Assembly (NCBI RefSeq): GCF_900101175.1
Contig: NZ_FNFQ01000003.1
Span: 310,001 to 374,000, forward strand
Source: Stenotrophomonas pavanii
Lineage (GTDB): Bacteria > Pseudomonadota > Gammaproteobacteria > Xanthomonadales > Xanthomonadaceae
Length of the DNA: 64,000 bases
Direction of reading: 5' to 3'
Both the position numbers and the translations under genes were made by a program. This document shows positions 51,964 through 60,972 of this stretch, in pieces; the stretch's first letter is position 1, and each line of letters begins with the position of its first letter. The notes under the pieces were generated by a model. It ran no database searches, was not told where the DNA came from, and saw only the letters and a program-made list of their open reading frames with translations.

Positions 51964-52132
51964 CGCGGAACCCGCAACACCCGGGTCACCCCGGTGCAAC
52001 ACCCGCAGTACCCGCATCACAACGCAGCAACGCACTACACAACCCACACAGCCGCAACGGCAACATGACACGCGAAGGCAGGAGGCCCGACCGTCCATGC
52101 CACCGACAAGCGGATACAACGAGGACACGGAC
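51964..52132 (+). promoter_or_regulatory. ftsA-ftsZ intergenic leader, C-rich and G-poor
   Basis: About 100 bases (51970-52070) are strongly enriched in C and A and poor in G and T on the plus strand (for example AACACCCGCAGTACCCGCAT), unlike the flanking genes. This composition resembles Rho-utilisation sites. A purine-rich AGGCAGGAGG follows at 52077-52086. The stretch may carry a separate ftsZ promoter or adjust the FtsA:FtsZ ratio. Confidence 0.4.
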
Positions 52133-53374
52133 ATGGCGCATTTTGAACTGATCGAAAAGATGGCACCCAATGCGGTGATCAAGGTGGTTGGCGTGGGCGG
52201 CGGCGGCGGCAACGCCGTGGCGCACATGGTCAACTCGGCGGTGGATGGCGTGGAATTCATCACCGCCAACACCGACTCGCAGGCCATCAAGAATTGCGGT
52301 GCCAAGCTGCAGCTGCAGCTGGGTACCAACGTGACCAAGGGCCTGGGCGCAGGCGCGAACCCGGAAGTCGGCCGCCAGGCCGCGCTGGAAGACCGTGAGC
52401 GCATCATGGACGCGCTGCAGGGCGCGGACATGGTGTTCATCACCGCCGGCATGGGTGGCGGCACCGGCACCGGCGCTGCGCCGGTGGTGGCACAGCTGGC
52501 CAAGGAAATGGGCATCCTGACCGTGGCCGTGGTCACCAAGCCGTTCCCGTTCGAAGGCCGTCGCCGCATGCAGGTGGCGCTGAAGGGCATCGAGGAACTG
52601 AGCCAGCACTGCGACTCGCTGATCACCATCCCGAACGAGAAGCTGATCACCGTGCTGGGTCGCAACGCGACCATGATCCAGGCCTTCCGTGCCGCCAACG
52701 ACGTGCTGCAGGGCGCCGTGCAGGGCATCGCCGACCTGATCGTGCGTCCGGGCCTGATCAACGTCGACTTCGCCGACGTGCGCACCGTCATGTCCGAAAT
52801 GGGCCTGGCGATGATGGGTACCGGCACCGCCCGTGGCGATGACCGTGCCCAGGCCGCTGCCGAAGCCGCGATCCAGAACCCGCTGCTGGACGATGTGAAC
52901 CTGGCCGGTGCCAACGGCATCCTGGTCAACATCACCGCCGGCGCCGACTTCACCATGGCCGAGTTCGACGAGATCGGCCGCACCATCGATGGCTTCGCTT
53001 CGGAAGACGCCACCGTGGTGGTCGGCACCGTGCTCGATCCGGACATGCAGGACGAAGTGCGCGTGACCGTGGTCGCCACCGGCCTGAACCGCGTTTCGGC
53101 CAGCAAGACCCAGCGTCCGGGCGAGCGCGCACCGATCAAGCTGGTCCGCAATGCCACGACCGGCCAGCCGGAGTTCGGCGACTTCGACAACGGCGGCGAC
53201 GCCGTGTCCAAGGCCGTCGGCGGGATGGGCATGGGCATGGGCCTGCGTCGTGCCAGCAGCGACACCGCGGCGGCGTCCGCACCGTCGGCCCCGGCCGCAT
53301 CGGCCCCGGCGGCGGCGGAACTGCCGAACGATTACCTGGACATCCCGGCCTTCCTGCGCCGCCAGGCGGACTAA
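52133..53374 (+). CDS. ftsZ: Cell division GTPase FtsZ
   Basis: Tubulin homologue that forms the division ring. The start at 52133 gives 413 residues beginning [20 protein letters not shown], with GAGGA spaced seven bases upstream. An in-frame ATG at 52097, with GGAGG about twelve bases before it, would add 12 residues. The tubulin signature GGGTGTG is at 108-114. The core ends near residue 320 and is followed by a variable Ala/Pro linker. The C-terminal peptide [14 protein letters not shown] is the docking site for FtsA and ZipA. Confidence 0.98.
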   Translation: MAHFELIEKMAPNAVIKVVGVGGGGGNAVAHMVNSAVDGVEFITANTDSQAIKNCGAKLQLQLGTNVTKGLGAGANPEVGRQAALEDRERIMDALQGADMVFITAGMGGGTGTGAAPVVAQLAKEMGILTVAVVTKPFPFEGRRRMQVALKGIEELSQHCDSLITIPNEKLITVLGRNATMIQAFRAANDVLQGAVQGIADLIVRPGLINVDFADVRTVMSEMGLAMMGTGTARGDDRAQAAAEAAIQNPLLDDVNLAGANGILVNITAGADFTMAEFDEIGRTIDGFASEDATVVVGTVLDPDMQDEVRVTVVATGLNRVSASKTQRPGERAPIKLVRNATTGQPEFGDFDNGGDAVSKAVGGMGMGMGLRRASSDTAAASAPSAPAASAPAAAELPNDYLDIPAFLRRQAD

Positions 53375-53579
53375 GCGGGGCGGCCCGGGGTTGTCCTCCC
53401 CGGGTTGCGCCACCATGTCCTGAAAACGCGGGCGCCGGGCCAGGATGGGCCCGGCCGCCCTGCTTCACGCGCTTTCCAGCGGCGTGCCGGTGGGTCCTGC
53501 CGGTGGCTGCAACTGGCGTTTCAGCCAGGGTAGGGGAGTGCGCGTGTTAATCTAATGTGTCACTTCCGGTCCATCCCCC
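53375..53579 (+). other. ftsZ-lpxC intergenic region
   Basis: Contains two GC-rich hairpins (CCCGGGG...CCCCGGG near 53386-53405 and GGGCGCCGGGCC/GGCCCGGCCGCCC near 53428-53460) without T tracts, possible weak terminators of ftsZ. The stretch GTTAATCTAATG at 53546-53557 is the most -10-like sequence before lpxC. Confidence 0.45.
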
Positions 53580-54491
53580 ATGATCCAGCAACGCACCCTC
53601 AAGAACACGATCCGCGCCACCGGCGTTGGCCTGCACAGTGGTGACAAGGTCTACATGACCCTGCGCCCGGCACCGGTCAACCATGGCATCGTGTTCCGCC
53701 GCGTGGACCTGGACCCGGTGGTGGAGGTGCCGGCCAAGGCCGAACTGGTCACCGAAGTGACCCTGTGCACCGGCCTGACCTGCAACGACGCCAAGATCCA
53801 GACCGTCGAACACCTGATGTCGGCGCTGGCCGGCCTGGGTGTGGACAACATCATCGTCGAACTGTCCTCGGCCGAGCTGCCGATCATGGACGGTTCGGCC
53901 GGCCCGTTCGTGTTCCTGCTGCAGTCGGCAGGCATCGTCGAACAGGATGCGCCCAAGCGCTTCATCCGCGTGCTCAAGACCGTGGAAGTGACCGAGGGCG
54001 ACAAGGTGGCCCGCTTCACCCCGTACGAGGGCTACAAGCTGGGCTTCACCATCCAGTTCGACCACCCGATGATCCCGGCCAAGCAGTCGCGCCAGGAAAT
54101 CGAGTTCTCGACGCTGGCCTACACCAAGGAAATCTCCCGGGCGCGCACCTTCGGTTTCATGCGCGACCTGGAATACATGCGCGAGCGCAACCTGGGCCTG
54201 GGCGGTTCGATGGACAACGCCATCGTGCTGGACGAGTTCCGCGTGCTCAACGAAGACGGCCTGCGCTATGCGGACGAATTCGTGCGCCACAAGATTCTTG
54301 ACGCAATCGGCGACCTCTACCTGGCCGGTGGCCAGGTGCTGGGCGCCTATGAGGGCTTCAAGTCCGGCCATGCGCTCAACAACAAGCTGGTGCGGGCCCT
54401 GATGGCCGACGCCAGCGCCTGGGAATGGGTCACCTTCGACTCGCCGGCCACCCCGGATCCGGTTGAATACGCCACCCCGGCCTACGCCTGA
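53580..54491 (+). CDS. lpxC: UDP-3-O-acyl-N-acetylglucosamine deacetylase LpxC
   Basis: Zinc enzyme for the committed step of lipid A synthesis. The protein has 303 residues. Zinc ligands are in [13 protein letters not shown] (His) and [14 protein letters not shown] (His and Asp). The SGHALNNKL segment holds the active-site His near residue 264. FRRVDL and CTGLTCN lie in the first domain. It is the last gene of the cluster and has its own terminator directly after it. Confidence 0.97.
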   Translation: MIQQRTLKNTIRATGVGLHSGDKVYMTLRPAPVNHGIVFRRVDLDPVVEVPAKAELVTEVTLCTGLTCNDAKIQTVEHLMSALAGLGVDNIIVELSSAELPIMDGSAGPFVFLLQSAGIVEQDAPKRFIRVLKTVEVTEGDKVARFTPYEGYKLGFTIQFDHPMIPAKQSRQEIEFSTLAYTKEISRARTFGFMRDLEYMRERNLGLGGSMDNAIVLDEFRVLNEDGLRYADEFVRHKILDAIGDLYLAGGQVLGAYEGFKSGHALNNKLVRALMADASAWEWVTFDSPATPDPVEYATPAYA

Positions 54492-54520
54492 TTCCGTAGA
54501 TCGTTGAATTTAAAGATAAA

Positions 54521-54551
54521 AACGCCGCCTTTCCGGGCGGCGTTGTTGTTT
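54521..54551 (+). terminator. Terminator of lpxC and the dcw cluster
   Basis: Perfect 9-bp stem AACGCCGCC (54521-54529) and GGCGGCGTT (54536-54544) with loop TTTCCG, followed by GTTGTTT and preceded by a run of A, so it could also act on the opposite strand. Confidence 0.9.
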
Positions 54552-54772
54552 CCGGCGTCGTCGACGCATTCAGCGCGCTTGGATCGTGTCAAGCCCGGTT
54601 CGAGATCACGGTTTTGTGAACCTGTTGGATCGGAAGCCTGAATTTAACGAAGTTTTAACTCCAATCTAACGACAGGCCCCCGGATGGCCGCTAGGATGCG
54701 ACCCGGCCCCCGAAATGTTTCACGCCGTGGTGACACGCGCGACGGGGAGCGGAGCCGGATGCTCCGTTGCCA

Positions 54773-55222
54773 TCAGGATCGCTTCTTCGGCTTCGAGGGA
54801 ACGTCCTGCAGGCAAGCCAAGGCGTCGCGTAGCCCTTTGTGCGTGGCGGCTGAAACTGCGTGGGGGCCATTCCGGTTGTCGATCGCTGGGGAGCGTGAGG
54901 GAGTGGTGGACGCAGTCTTGATGGTCACCCTGGTGGCCTTCAGCCCGATGGAACGGGCCGCGTCGAGCAACTGGGCTTCGGCAAGCCGCAACTTGGCATG
55001 CCAGACCGGCGATTCGACGAGAAAAACGAGGTGTTCCCCGTCCACATTGGCCAGCCGGCAGCGGCTGCGCAGAGGTGGCGGCAACTGGGGGCGCAACTGC
55101 CGGTCCAGCGCGTCGAGCCACAAGGCCCGACGCAGCGGGTTCCCGCTTTTGTCCGCCATTACCGCATCCAGCGCCGGTTTCGGCACTGACGCGGGGCGAA
55201 CGCTGGATTTCGGCTCAGACAT
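54773..55222 (-). CDS. DUF721 (DciA-like) protein
   Basis: Protein of 149 residues of the DUF721 family, which includes DciA, the ancestral loader or regulator of DnaB helicase. It contains GNPLRRALWLDALDRQLRPQ and LANVDGEHLVFLVESPVWHA, followed by a helix and a basic, Ser/Pro-rich C-terminal tail. The position between lpxC and secA is common in Xanthomonadaceae. Its start is 12 bases from that of the divergent M23 peptidase gene. The DciA role is by family analogy, not shown here. Confidence 0.85.
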   Translation of the reverse strand: MSEPKSSVRPASVPKPALDAVMADKSGNPLRRALWLDALDRQLRPQLPPPLRSRCRLANVDGEHLVFLVESPVWHAKLRLAEAQLLDAARSIGLKATRVTIKTASTTPSRSPAIDNRNGPHAVSAATHKGLRDALACLQDVPSKPKKRS

Positions 55223-55234
55223 GAAAACTCACTG

Positions 55235-56191
55235 ATGGCATTCAAAAAGATCGTAATCAAAACGCGTGAAGGACAGGCCAAGGCGTCGCCGATCACGCGT
55301 TTGCGGTTCTATTTCGAGGACCGCCCCCGCGCCCTGCTGGGCAGCGTGCTCGGGGTAGGCTGCATTATCGGCCTTGCCGGCGGCATTGGCGCCAGTGCGC
55401 TGAATGATTCGCGCCTGCAGGCCAAGGTCGAGCGCCAGGATGCGGAGCTGGCCAAGGTCAAGCGCGATGCGCAGACCCAGGTCAACGCGCTGGCCGCCCG
55501 CCTCGGCGAGCTGCAGGCGCAGGCCACCCGCCTGAACGCCCTTGGCGAACGGCTGACCCAGATGGGCAAGCTGGAAGATGGCGAGTTCGACTTCAACGAG
55601 ACCCCCGGCCTCGGTGATGGCGACGCCGGCGGCCCGACCAGCGACATCCCGGTCAAGGACGTCAACGCCGACTTACAGGTGCTGGAGCAGCGCTTCGCTG
55701 CTTCAGGCCGCCAGTTGTCGGTGATGGAATCGCTGATGTTCGACCACCAGCTGCAGCAGAACGCCGTGCCCTCGCGCATGCCGATCCGCAACAGCTACGT
55801 GACCTCCGGTTTCGGCACCCGTGCCGACCCGTTCGGCCGCGGCGCCGCCACCCACAAGGGCATGGACTTCCACGCCAAGGTCGGTGATCCGGTGATGGCC
55901 GTGGCCGAGGGCGTGGTCAGCTTCGCCGGTGTGAAGGGCGGCTACGGCAATGTCGTCGATGTCGACCACGGTAACGGCTACGTCACCCGCTACGCGCACA
56001 ATTCGCGCCTGGTGGTGAAGGCCGGTGACCTGGTCCGTGCCGGCCAGGAAGTGGCCAAGGCCGGTTCCACCGGCCGTTCGACCGGTGCCCACGTGCACTT
56101 CGAGGTGTGGGAGAACGGCAACGTGGTCAACCCGCGCAAGTTCCTCGGCGACGGCGGCAACACGCCGGTCGGCCGCATCAGCCGCGGCTGA
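55235..56191 (+). CDS. M23 family metallopeptidase, membrane-anchored
   Basis: Peptidoglycan endopeptidase-like protein of 318 residues. There is a short basic N terminus, one membrane segment at about residues 35-55 (LLGSVLGVGCIIGLAGG), a coiled coil at about 60-110, and the M23 domain at about 190-300. Zinc ligands are in HKGMDFHAK (HxxxD) and HVHFEVWENG, with YAHNSRLVV between them. All catalytic residues are present, so it is probably an active cell-wall hydrolase rather than an EnvC-like activator. It lies upstream of secA but a SMAG element separates them. Confidence 0.93.
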   Translation: MAFKKIVIKTREGQAKASPITRLRFYFEDRPRALLGSVLGVGCIIGLAGGIGASALNDSRLQAKVERQDAELAKVKRDAQTQVNALAARLGELQAQATRLNALGERLTQMGKLEDGEFDFNETPGLGDGDAGGPTSDIPVKDVNADLQVLEQRFAASGRQLSVMESLMFDHQLQQNAVPSRMPIRNSYVTSGFGTRADPFGRGAATHKGMDFHAKVGDPVMAVAEGVVSFAGVKGGYGNVVDVDHGNGYVTRYAHNSRLVVKAGDLVRAGQEVAKAGSTGRSTGAHVHFEVWENGNVVNPRKFLGDGGNTPVGRISRG

Positions 56192-56217
56192 TTCCCGGGC
56201 CGGATCCGGTTGATCTG

Positions 56218-56290
56218 GTAGTGCCGGCCGCTGGCCGGCAACCTCATGATCTGCGGCGGCATCGCGTACCCGGCCAGCGGCCGGCATTAC
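56218..56290. repeat. SMAG dimer before secA
   Basis: Left element GTAGTGCCGGCCGCTGGCCG and right element CCGGCCAGCGGCCGGCATTAC with a slightly degenerate end (ATTAC for ACTAC). Confidence 0.85.
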
Positions 56291-56370
56291 CGGCAAGGTT
56301 CGGATGCCATTGCCGCCAAAGGGTTGAAACCCCTCGCGCCCGTCCCAAGCTACAATGGGTGTTGCCATCG

Positions 56371-56398
56371 ACAGGGCGCCAGGCGCCCTGTTTCGTTT
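56371..56398 (+). promoter_or_regulatory. Hairpin in the secA leader
   Basis: ACAGGGCGC (56371-56379), CAG, GCGCCCTGT (56383-56391), then TTCGTTT. A TACAAT -10-like hexamer lies just upstream at 56351-56356. The hairpin could be a terminator from upstream or an attenuator in the secA leader. Confidence 0.5.
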
Positions 56399-56458
56399 GC
56401 GGCGGACGGATCCCCAGGGGGAGGCCGGGCGTCGTGTCCATCCAACCCGGTTCCTTCA

Positions 56459-59191
56459 ATGATCAACAGCCTGCTTACCCGCGTATTTGGCAGTCGTAAC
56501 GAACGACAGCTGCGCCAGCTCAACCGCATCGTCGCCAAGATCAATGCGCTGGAGCCGGAGATCGAGAAGCTGTCCGACGAGCAGCTTCAGGCCAAGACGC
56601 CGGAGTTCAAGCAGCGCATCGCTGGCGGTGAAGCCCTGGACAAGGTGCTGCCGGAAGCGTTCGCGGTCTGCCGCGAAGCCGGCCGCCGCGTGCTGGGCAT
56701 GCGCCATTACGACGTGCAGCTGATCGGCGGCATGGTGCTTCACCTGGGCAAGATCGCAGAAATGCGCACCGGTGAAGGCAAGACCCTGGTGGCGACCCTG
56801 CCGGTGTACCTCAATGCACTGGAAGGCAAGGGCGTGCACGTGGTCACCGTGAACGACTACCTGGCCCGTCGCGACGCCGCGCAGATGGGCAAGCTGTACA
56901 ACTGGCTGGGCCTGAGCGTGGGCGTGGTGTACCCGGGCATGCCGCACAGCGACAAGCGCGAAGCCTACGCGGCCGACATCACCTACGGCACCAACAACGA
57001 ATTCGGTTTCGACTACCTGCGCGACAACATGGCGCTGTCCAAGGCCGATCGCTACCAGCGTGGCCTGCACTACGCCATCGTCGACGAAGTCGACTCCATC
57101 CTGATCGACGAGGCGCGTACCCCGCTGATCATCTCCGGCCCGGCCGATGATTCCCCGGAGCTGTACATCCGCGTCAACCGCGTCGTGCCGCACCTGGTCA
57201 AGCAGGAAGCGGAAGACGGCGAGGGCGACTTCTGGGTCGACGAGAAGGGCAAGCAGGTGCACCTGTCCGAAGCGGGCATGGAGCACGCCGAGCAGCTGCT
57301 GGTGGAAGCCGGCATCCTCGACGGCGAGACCGAAGGCCTGTACGCGGCGCAGAACCTGACCGTGGTCCACCACCTCAACGCCGCCCTGCGCGCGCACGCG
57401 ATCTACCAGCGTGACGTGGACTACATCGTGCGCGACGGCGAAGTGGTCATCGTCGATGAGTTCACCGGCCGCACCCTGGCCGGCCGCCGCTGGTCCGATG
57501 GCCTGCACCAGGCGGTGGAAGCGAAGGAAGGCGTGCCGGTGCAGCGCGAGAACCAGACGCTGGCGAGCATCACCTTCCAGAACCTGTTCCGCATGTACAA
57601 GAAGCTGTCCGGCATGACCGGTACGGCCGATACCGAAGCATTCGAGTTCCAGAGCATCTACGGCCTGGAAGTGGTGGTGATCCCGACCAACCGCCCGACC
57701 ATCCGCAAGGACAGCCCGGACCAGGTGTTCCTCAACCGCAAGGGCAAGTTCAATGCGGTGCTGGCCGACATCGAAGAGTGCGCCAAGCGCGGCCAGCCGG
57801 TGCTGGTGGGTACCACCTCGATCGAAACCTCGGAAATGCTGTCCGAGCACCTGAGCAAGGCGGGCGTGAAGCACGAGGTGCTCAATGCCAAGCAGCACGA
57901 CCGCGAAGCGACCATCGTCGCCAACGCCGGCCGTCCGGGCGCAGTGACCATCGCCACCAACATGGCTGGCCGCGGTACCGACATCGTGCTGGGCGGTTCG
58001 CTGGAAGCCGAGATCCACGCCCTGGGCGAGGACGCGACTGACGAGCAGAAGGCGGCGGTCAAGGCCGAATGGCAGAAGCGCCACGAGGCAGTGAAGGCGG
58101 CCGGCGGCCTGCACATCGTCGGTACCGAGCGCCACGAATCGCGTCGTATCGACAACCAGCTGCGCGGCCGTTCGGGCCGCCAGGGTGACCCGGGTTCGTC
58201 CCGCTTCTACCTGTCGCTGGAAGACAACCTGATGCGCATCTTCGCTTCCGACTGGGTGCAGAAGGCCATGCGCATGATGGGCATGAAGGAAGACGACGTC
58301 ATCGAGGACCGCCTGGTCAGCCGCCAGATCGAAAAGGCGCAGCGCAAGGTCGAGGCCCACAACTTCGACATCCGCAAGAACCTGCTGGACTTCGACGACG
58401 TCAACAACGACCAGCGCAAGGTGATCTACGCCCAGCGCGACGAGCTGCTGGACGCCGAGTCGGTGAAGGCCAACGTCGACGGCATCCGCGACGACGTGAT
58501 CTTCGACACCGTGGCGCGCTTCGTGCCGCCGAACTCGATCGACGAGCAGTGGGACCTGCGTGGCCTGGAAGCGACCCTGGAGTCGGACTTCGGCCTGCAG
58601 ATGTCGCTGACCGACCTGGTCAAGGCGCACGAGGAACTGGACGCGGAGGCCATCGCCGCCAAGGTCCAGGAGCGCGTCAACCAGCACTTCGCCGAGAAGG
58701 AAGCCGGCCTGGGCGAAGAGACCATGCGCGCGCTGGAGAAGCACGTGATGCTGACCGTGCTGGACCAGAGCTGGAAGGAGCACCTGGCACGCATGGATTA
58801 CCTGCGCCAGGGCATCTACCTGCGAGGTTACGCGCAGAAGCAGCCGAAGCAGGAATACAAGAAGGAAGCCTTCGAGCTGTTCTCGGACATGCTGGAGAAC
58901 GTCAAGCGCGAAGTGGTGACCCTGCTGGCCCGCGTGCGCATCCGCAGCGACGAGGAAGTGCAGGCGCTGGAAGCGGCCGAGCGCCAGCAGGCGCAGGCCC
59001 GCCTGAGCCAGTCGCAGTTCCAGCACCAGGATGCGGGCGGTTACAGCGCCGACGAGGAAGCCGCGCAGGTGGAAGCCGCCCAGCAGGGCGTGGCCACGCT
59101 GCAGCGCGACGAGCCGAAGATCGGCCGCAATGATCCGTGCCCGTGCGGCAGTGGCAAGAAGTACAAGCACTGCCACGGCCAGCTGAGCTGA
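56459..59191 (+). CDS. secA: Preprotein translocase ATPase SecA
   Basis: Motor ATPase of Sec-dependent protein export. The start at 56459 gives 910 residues beginning [20 protein letters not shown]. Walker A is [11 protein letters not shown] (G105 onward), and the DEAD-like box is [23 protein letters not shown]2 contains [12 protein letters not shown] and [20 protein letters not shown]. The zinc-binding tail [16 protein letters not shown] binds SecB and lipids. No secM is present upstream, as expected in this family. A terminator follows directly. Confidence 0.98.
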   Translation: MINSLLTRVFGSRNERQLRQLNRIVAKINALEPEIEKLSDEQLQAKTPEFKQRIAGGEALDKVLPEAFAVCREAGRRVLGMRHYDVQLIGGMVLHLGKIAEMRTGEGKTLVATLPVYLNALEGKGVHVVTVNDYLARRDAAQMGKLYNWLGLSVGVVYPGMPHSDKREAYAADITYGTNNEFGFDYLRDNMALSKADRYQRGLHYAIVDEVDSILIDEARTPLIISGPADDSPELYIRVNRVVPHLVKQEAEDGEGDFWVDEKGKQVHLSEAGMEHAEQLLVEAGILDGETEGLYAAQNLTVVHHLNAALRAHAIYQRDVDYIVRDGEVVIVDEFTGRTLAGRRWSDGLHQAVEAKEGVPVQRENQTLASITFQNLFRMYKKLSGMTGTADTEAFEFQSIYGLEVVVIPTNRPTIRKDSPDQVFLNRKGKFNAVLADIEECAKRGQPVLVGTTSIETSEMLSEHLSKAGVKHEVLNAKQHDREATIVANAGRPGAVTIATNMAGRGTDIVLGGSLEAEIHALGEDATDEQKAAVKAEWQKRHEAVKAAGGLHIVGTERHESRRIDNQLRGRSGRQGDPGSSRFYLSLEDNLMRIFASDWVQKAMRMMGMKEDDVIEDRLVSRQIEKAQRKVEAHNFDIRKNLLDFDDVNNDQRKVIYAQRDELLDAESVKANVDGIRDDVIFDTVARFVPPNSIDEQWDLRGLEATLESDFGLQMSLTDLVKAHEELDAEAIAAKVQERVNQHFAEKEAGLGEETMRALEKHVMLTVLDQSWKEHLARMDYLRQGIYLRGYAQKQPKQEYKKEAFELFSDMLENVKREVVTLLARVRIRSDEEVQALEAAERQQAQARLSQSQFQHQDAGGYSADEEAAQVEAAQQGVATLQRDEPKIGRNDPCPCGSGKKYKHCHGQLS

Positions 59192-59197
59192 CCCCGG

Positions 59198-59230
59198 AAG
59201 GCCCCGTGCAAGCGGGGCCTTCTGCTTTGG
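59198..59230 (+). terminator. Terminator of secA
   Basis: Perfect 9-bp stem AAGGCCCCG (59198-59206) and CGGGGCCTT (59213-59221) with loop TGCAAG, followed by CTGCTTT. It starts six bases past the secA stop. Confidence 0.88.
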
Positions 59231-59293
59231 CGCGGGCAATCCGGCGCGGATTCGTGATTGCGCTGGTCGCCCTGTTCTGGGCATGCTGCCCCC

Positions 59294-60247
59294 ATGGTTT
59301 CCCCCACCCGATCGATCCACGTTGTCGCTGCCGTCATCACCGACGCCCGTGGCCGCGTGCTGCTCAACCGCCGTACCGAGAACCGCGACATGGCCGGCCT
59401 GTGGGAATTCCCCGGCGGCAAGCGCGAATCCGGCGAGACCTCCGAACAGGCGCTGGTGCGTGAACTGCGCGAGGAGCTGGGCATCGAGGCCGATGTCGGG
59501 CCGTGGCTGATGGACGTGCCGCAGCGCTACCCCGACAAGCACCTGACCCTGGAGGTGCGCCATGTGCGCAGCTGGAAGGGCACCCCGCGCGGCCGCGAGG
59601 GCCAGGCGATCACCTGGGTGGCGCAGGACAAGCTGGGCCGCTACTCGATGCCGCCGGCCGACCTGCCGGTGGTGGCCGCCTTGCGCCAACCGGACCGCTA
59701 CCTGATCACCCCGGCACCGGCCGACGATGCCAGCGGCGTGCAGCACTGGCATGACTGCCTGCAGCGCGCGGTCGCGGCGGGCCAGCAGCGCATCCAGCTG
59801 CGCCTGCCGCCGGAACACCCGCAACGGCAGTCGATGATCGAACAGGCCGTGCGCGCGCATCGTCGCGGCGTGCAGTGGCTGCTGAACCGCGATATCGCGC
59901 TGGCACGCTCACTGGGCGTGGGGGTGCACCTGGGCAGCGAGCAGCTGCGGGACCTGCAGGAACGGCCCTTGCCGGAGGGGCAGCTGGTCGCCGCGTCCTG
60001 CCATGACCTGGACCAGCTGCAGGCGGCGCAGCGGCTGGGCAGCGACTTCGCAGTGCTCGGCCCGGTGCAGGCCACGGCCAGCCACCCCGGGGCAGCGCCG
60101 CTGGGCTGGGAGGCCTTCGCCGCACTGCGTGCGCAGGTGTCGCTGCCGATCTACGCCCTGGGTGGCATGGCGGCGGGACACATCACCGAAGCCCGCCGCC
60201 ATGGTGGGCAGGGGATCGCCGCCATCCGCGGGCTGTGGCCAACGTAA
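59294..60247 (+). CDS. Nudix hydrolase (MutT-like) fused to a thiamine-phosphate-synthase-like domain
   Basis: Fusion protein of 317 residues. The N-terminal MutT domain has the full Nudix box GGKRESGETSEQALVRELRE (continuing EELGI) near residues 42-66. Members of this type clean up oxidised nucleotides such as 8-oxo-dGTP. From about residue 150 there is a ThiE/TenI-like barrel with GVHLGSEQL, FAVLGPVQATASHPG and the closing YALGGMAAGHITEARRHGGQ. The fusion occurs in gamma-proteobacteria. Whether the second half still binds thiamine intermediates is unknown. The ATG at 59294 gives the expected MutT start. Confidence 0.92.
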   Translation: MVSPTRSIHVVAAVITDARGRVLLNRRTENRDMAGLWEFPGGKRESGETSEQALVRELREELGIEADVGPWLMDVPQRYPDKHLTLEVRHVRSWKGTPRGREGQAITWVAQDKLGRYSMPPADLPVVAALRQPDRYLITPAPADDASGVQHWHDCLQRAVAAGQQRIQLRLPPEHPQRQSMIEQAVRAHRRGVQWLLNRDIALARSLGVGVHLGSEQLRDLQERPLPEGQLVAASCHDLDQLQAAQRLGSDFAVLGPVQATASHPGAAPLGWEAFAALRAQVSLPIYALGGMAAGHITEARRHGGQGIAAIRGLWPT

Positions 60248-60259
60248 CGCCGCGCACGC

Positions 60260-60294
60260 GGGGTCAGATCCCTGCGCAGCAGGCCTCTGACCCC
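60260..60294. repeat. Family A palindrome, shortened
   Basis: GGGGTCAGATCC arm, short inner stem CTGCGCAGCAG, CCTCTGACCCC arm. It lies immediately after the Nudix-ThiE gene. Confidence 0.8.
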
Positions 60295-60307
60295 ATGGCC
60301 GAGATCC

Positions 60308-60344
60308 GGGGTCAGAGCCCTTCCGCTGGAAAGGATCCGGCCCC
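60308..60344. repeat. Family A palindrome, inverted and degenerate
   Basis: GGGGTCAGAGCCC arm, inner stem CCTTCCGC/GGAAAGG with mismatches, then GATCCGGCCCC. It makes a pair with 60260-60294 between two convergent genes. Confidence 0.75.
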
Positions 60345-60350
60345 GTCCGA

Positions 60351-60932
60351 TCACAACGTGATCCAGAAACACCCGTATTGCCGCCGCAACCCCAGCACGG
60401 TCGAAGCGCGCGACACGCTGCCGGGCAGCGTCTGTTCCAGGCGCAGGCCGATCGGATGGCGCGCCGCCGGCGGCTCGGGGTCGGATTCCTGCGCCGCAGC
60501 GCTCTGACCGTCCTCCTGCGAGGCCGCCAGCCCCTGTGACGGATACACCGGCACCACGTCCACCAGCGGCCGCCGCGCCAACGATTCCAACTGGCCGAGG
60601 ATGCGCTGTGCGCCCGAATCGGAAACCGCACCCCACAGGTACAGTGAGGACAGCCGGTTCACATCGTTGCTGACGATGCCGATACGCAGCGCCTCCACCA
60701 GTTCGCTCAGCCGCCGCGGGCAGCGCGCACCCAGGGTGTCGCGCGGCGGGGTGTTGCCGGCGGGCGCGGGCGGTGGCAATCGTGATCGGGCGCCGACGCT
60801 GTCGCAGGGCCGGTCGGTATACACGCTCTGGCCCTGCGCATCGGTGCAGCGGTTCAAGCGCGTGGACTGCGCATGGACAACGCTCGATGCCGAGCACAAC
60901 GACAGCAGCAACAGGAAGGAAAGCCGGTTCAT
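60351..60932 (-). CDS. Exported DUF4124-type protein of unknown function
   Basis: Protein of 193 residues. The start at 60932 gives a signal peptide (MNRLSFLLLLSLCSASSVVH, then AQ). The mature N terminus RCTDAQGQSVYTDRPC is the DUF4124 motif, in which two cysteines bracket an aromatic strand. The second half is less conserved. Residues about 142-152 (AQESDPE region) are encoded by a degenerate family A palindrome (60477-60509), so the repeat is read through in frame. Periplasmic location is likely. The role is unknown. Confidence 0.8.
   Translation of the reverse strand: MNRLSFLLLLSLCSASSVVHAQSTRLNRCTDAQGQSVYTDRPCDSVGARSRLPPPAPAGNTPPRDTLGARCPRRLSELVEALRIGIVSNDVNRLSSLYLWGAVSDSGAQRILGQLESLARRPLVDVVPVYPSQGLAASQEDGQSAAAQESDPEPPAARHPIGLRLEQTLPGSVSRASTVLGLRRQYGCFWITL
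60477..60509. repeat. Degenerate family A palindrome inside a coding sequence
   Basis: GGGGTCGGATTCC arm, inner CTGCGCCGCAG, then GCTCTGACC (last two C changed). Translated in frame by the DUF4124 gene. Confidence 0.7.
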
Positions 60933-60972
60933 CGCCGCAGGGTAGCGCCGATCGTGGCCAGATGGCGTGCTT

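Noticed and set aside
56456..59860. Very long antisense frame (1134 codons) opposite secA
   Set aside because: Same GC-skew effect. The forward secA gene is complete with all motifs.
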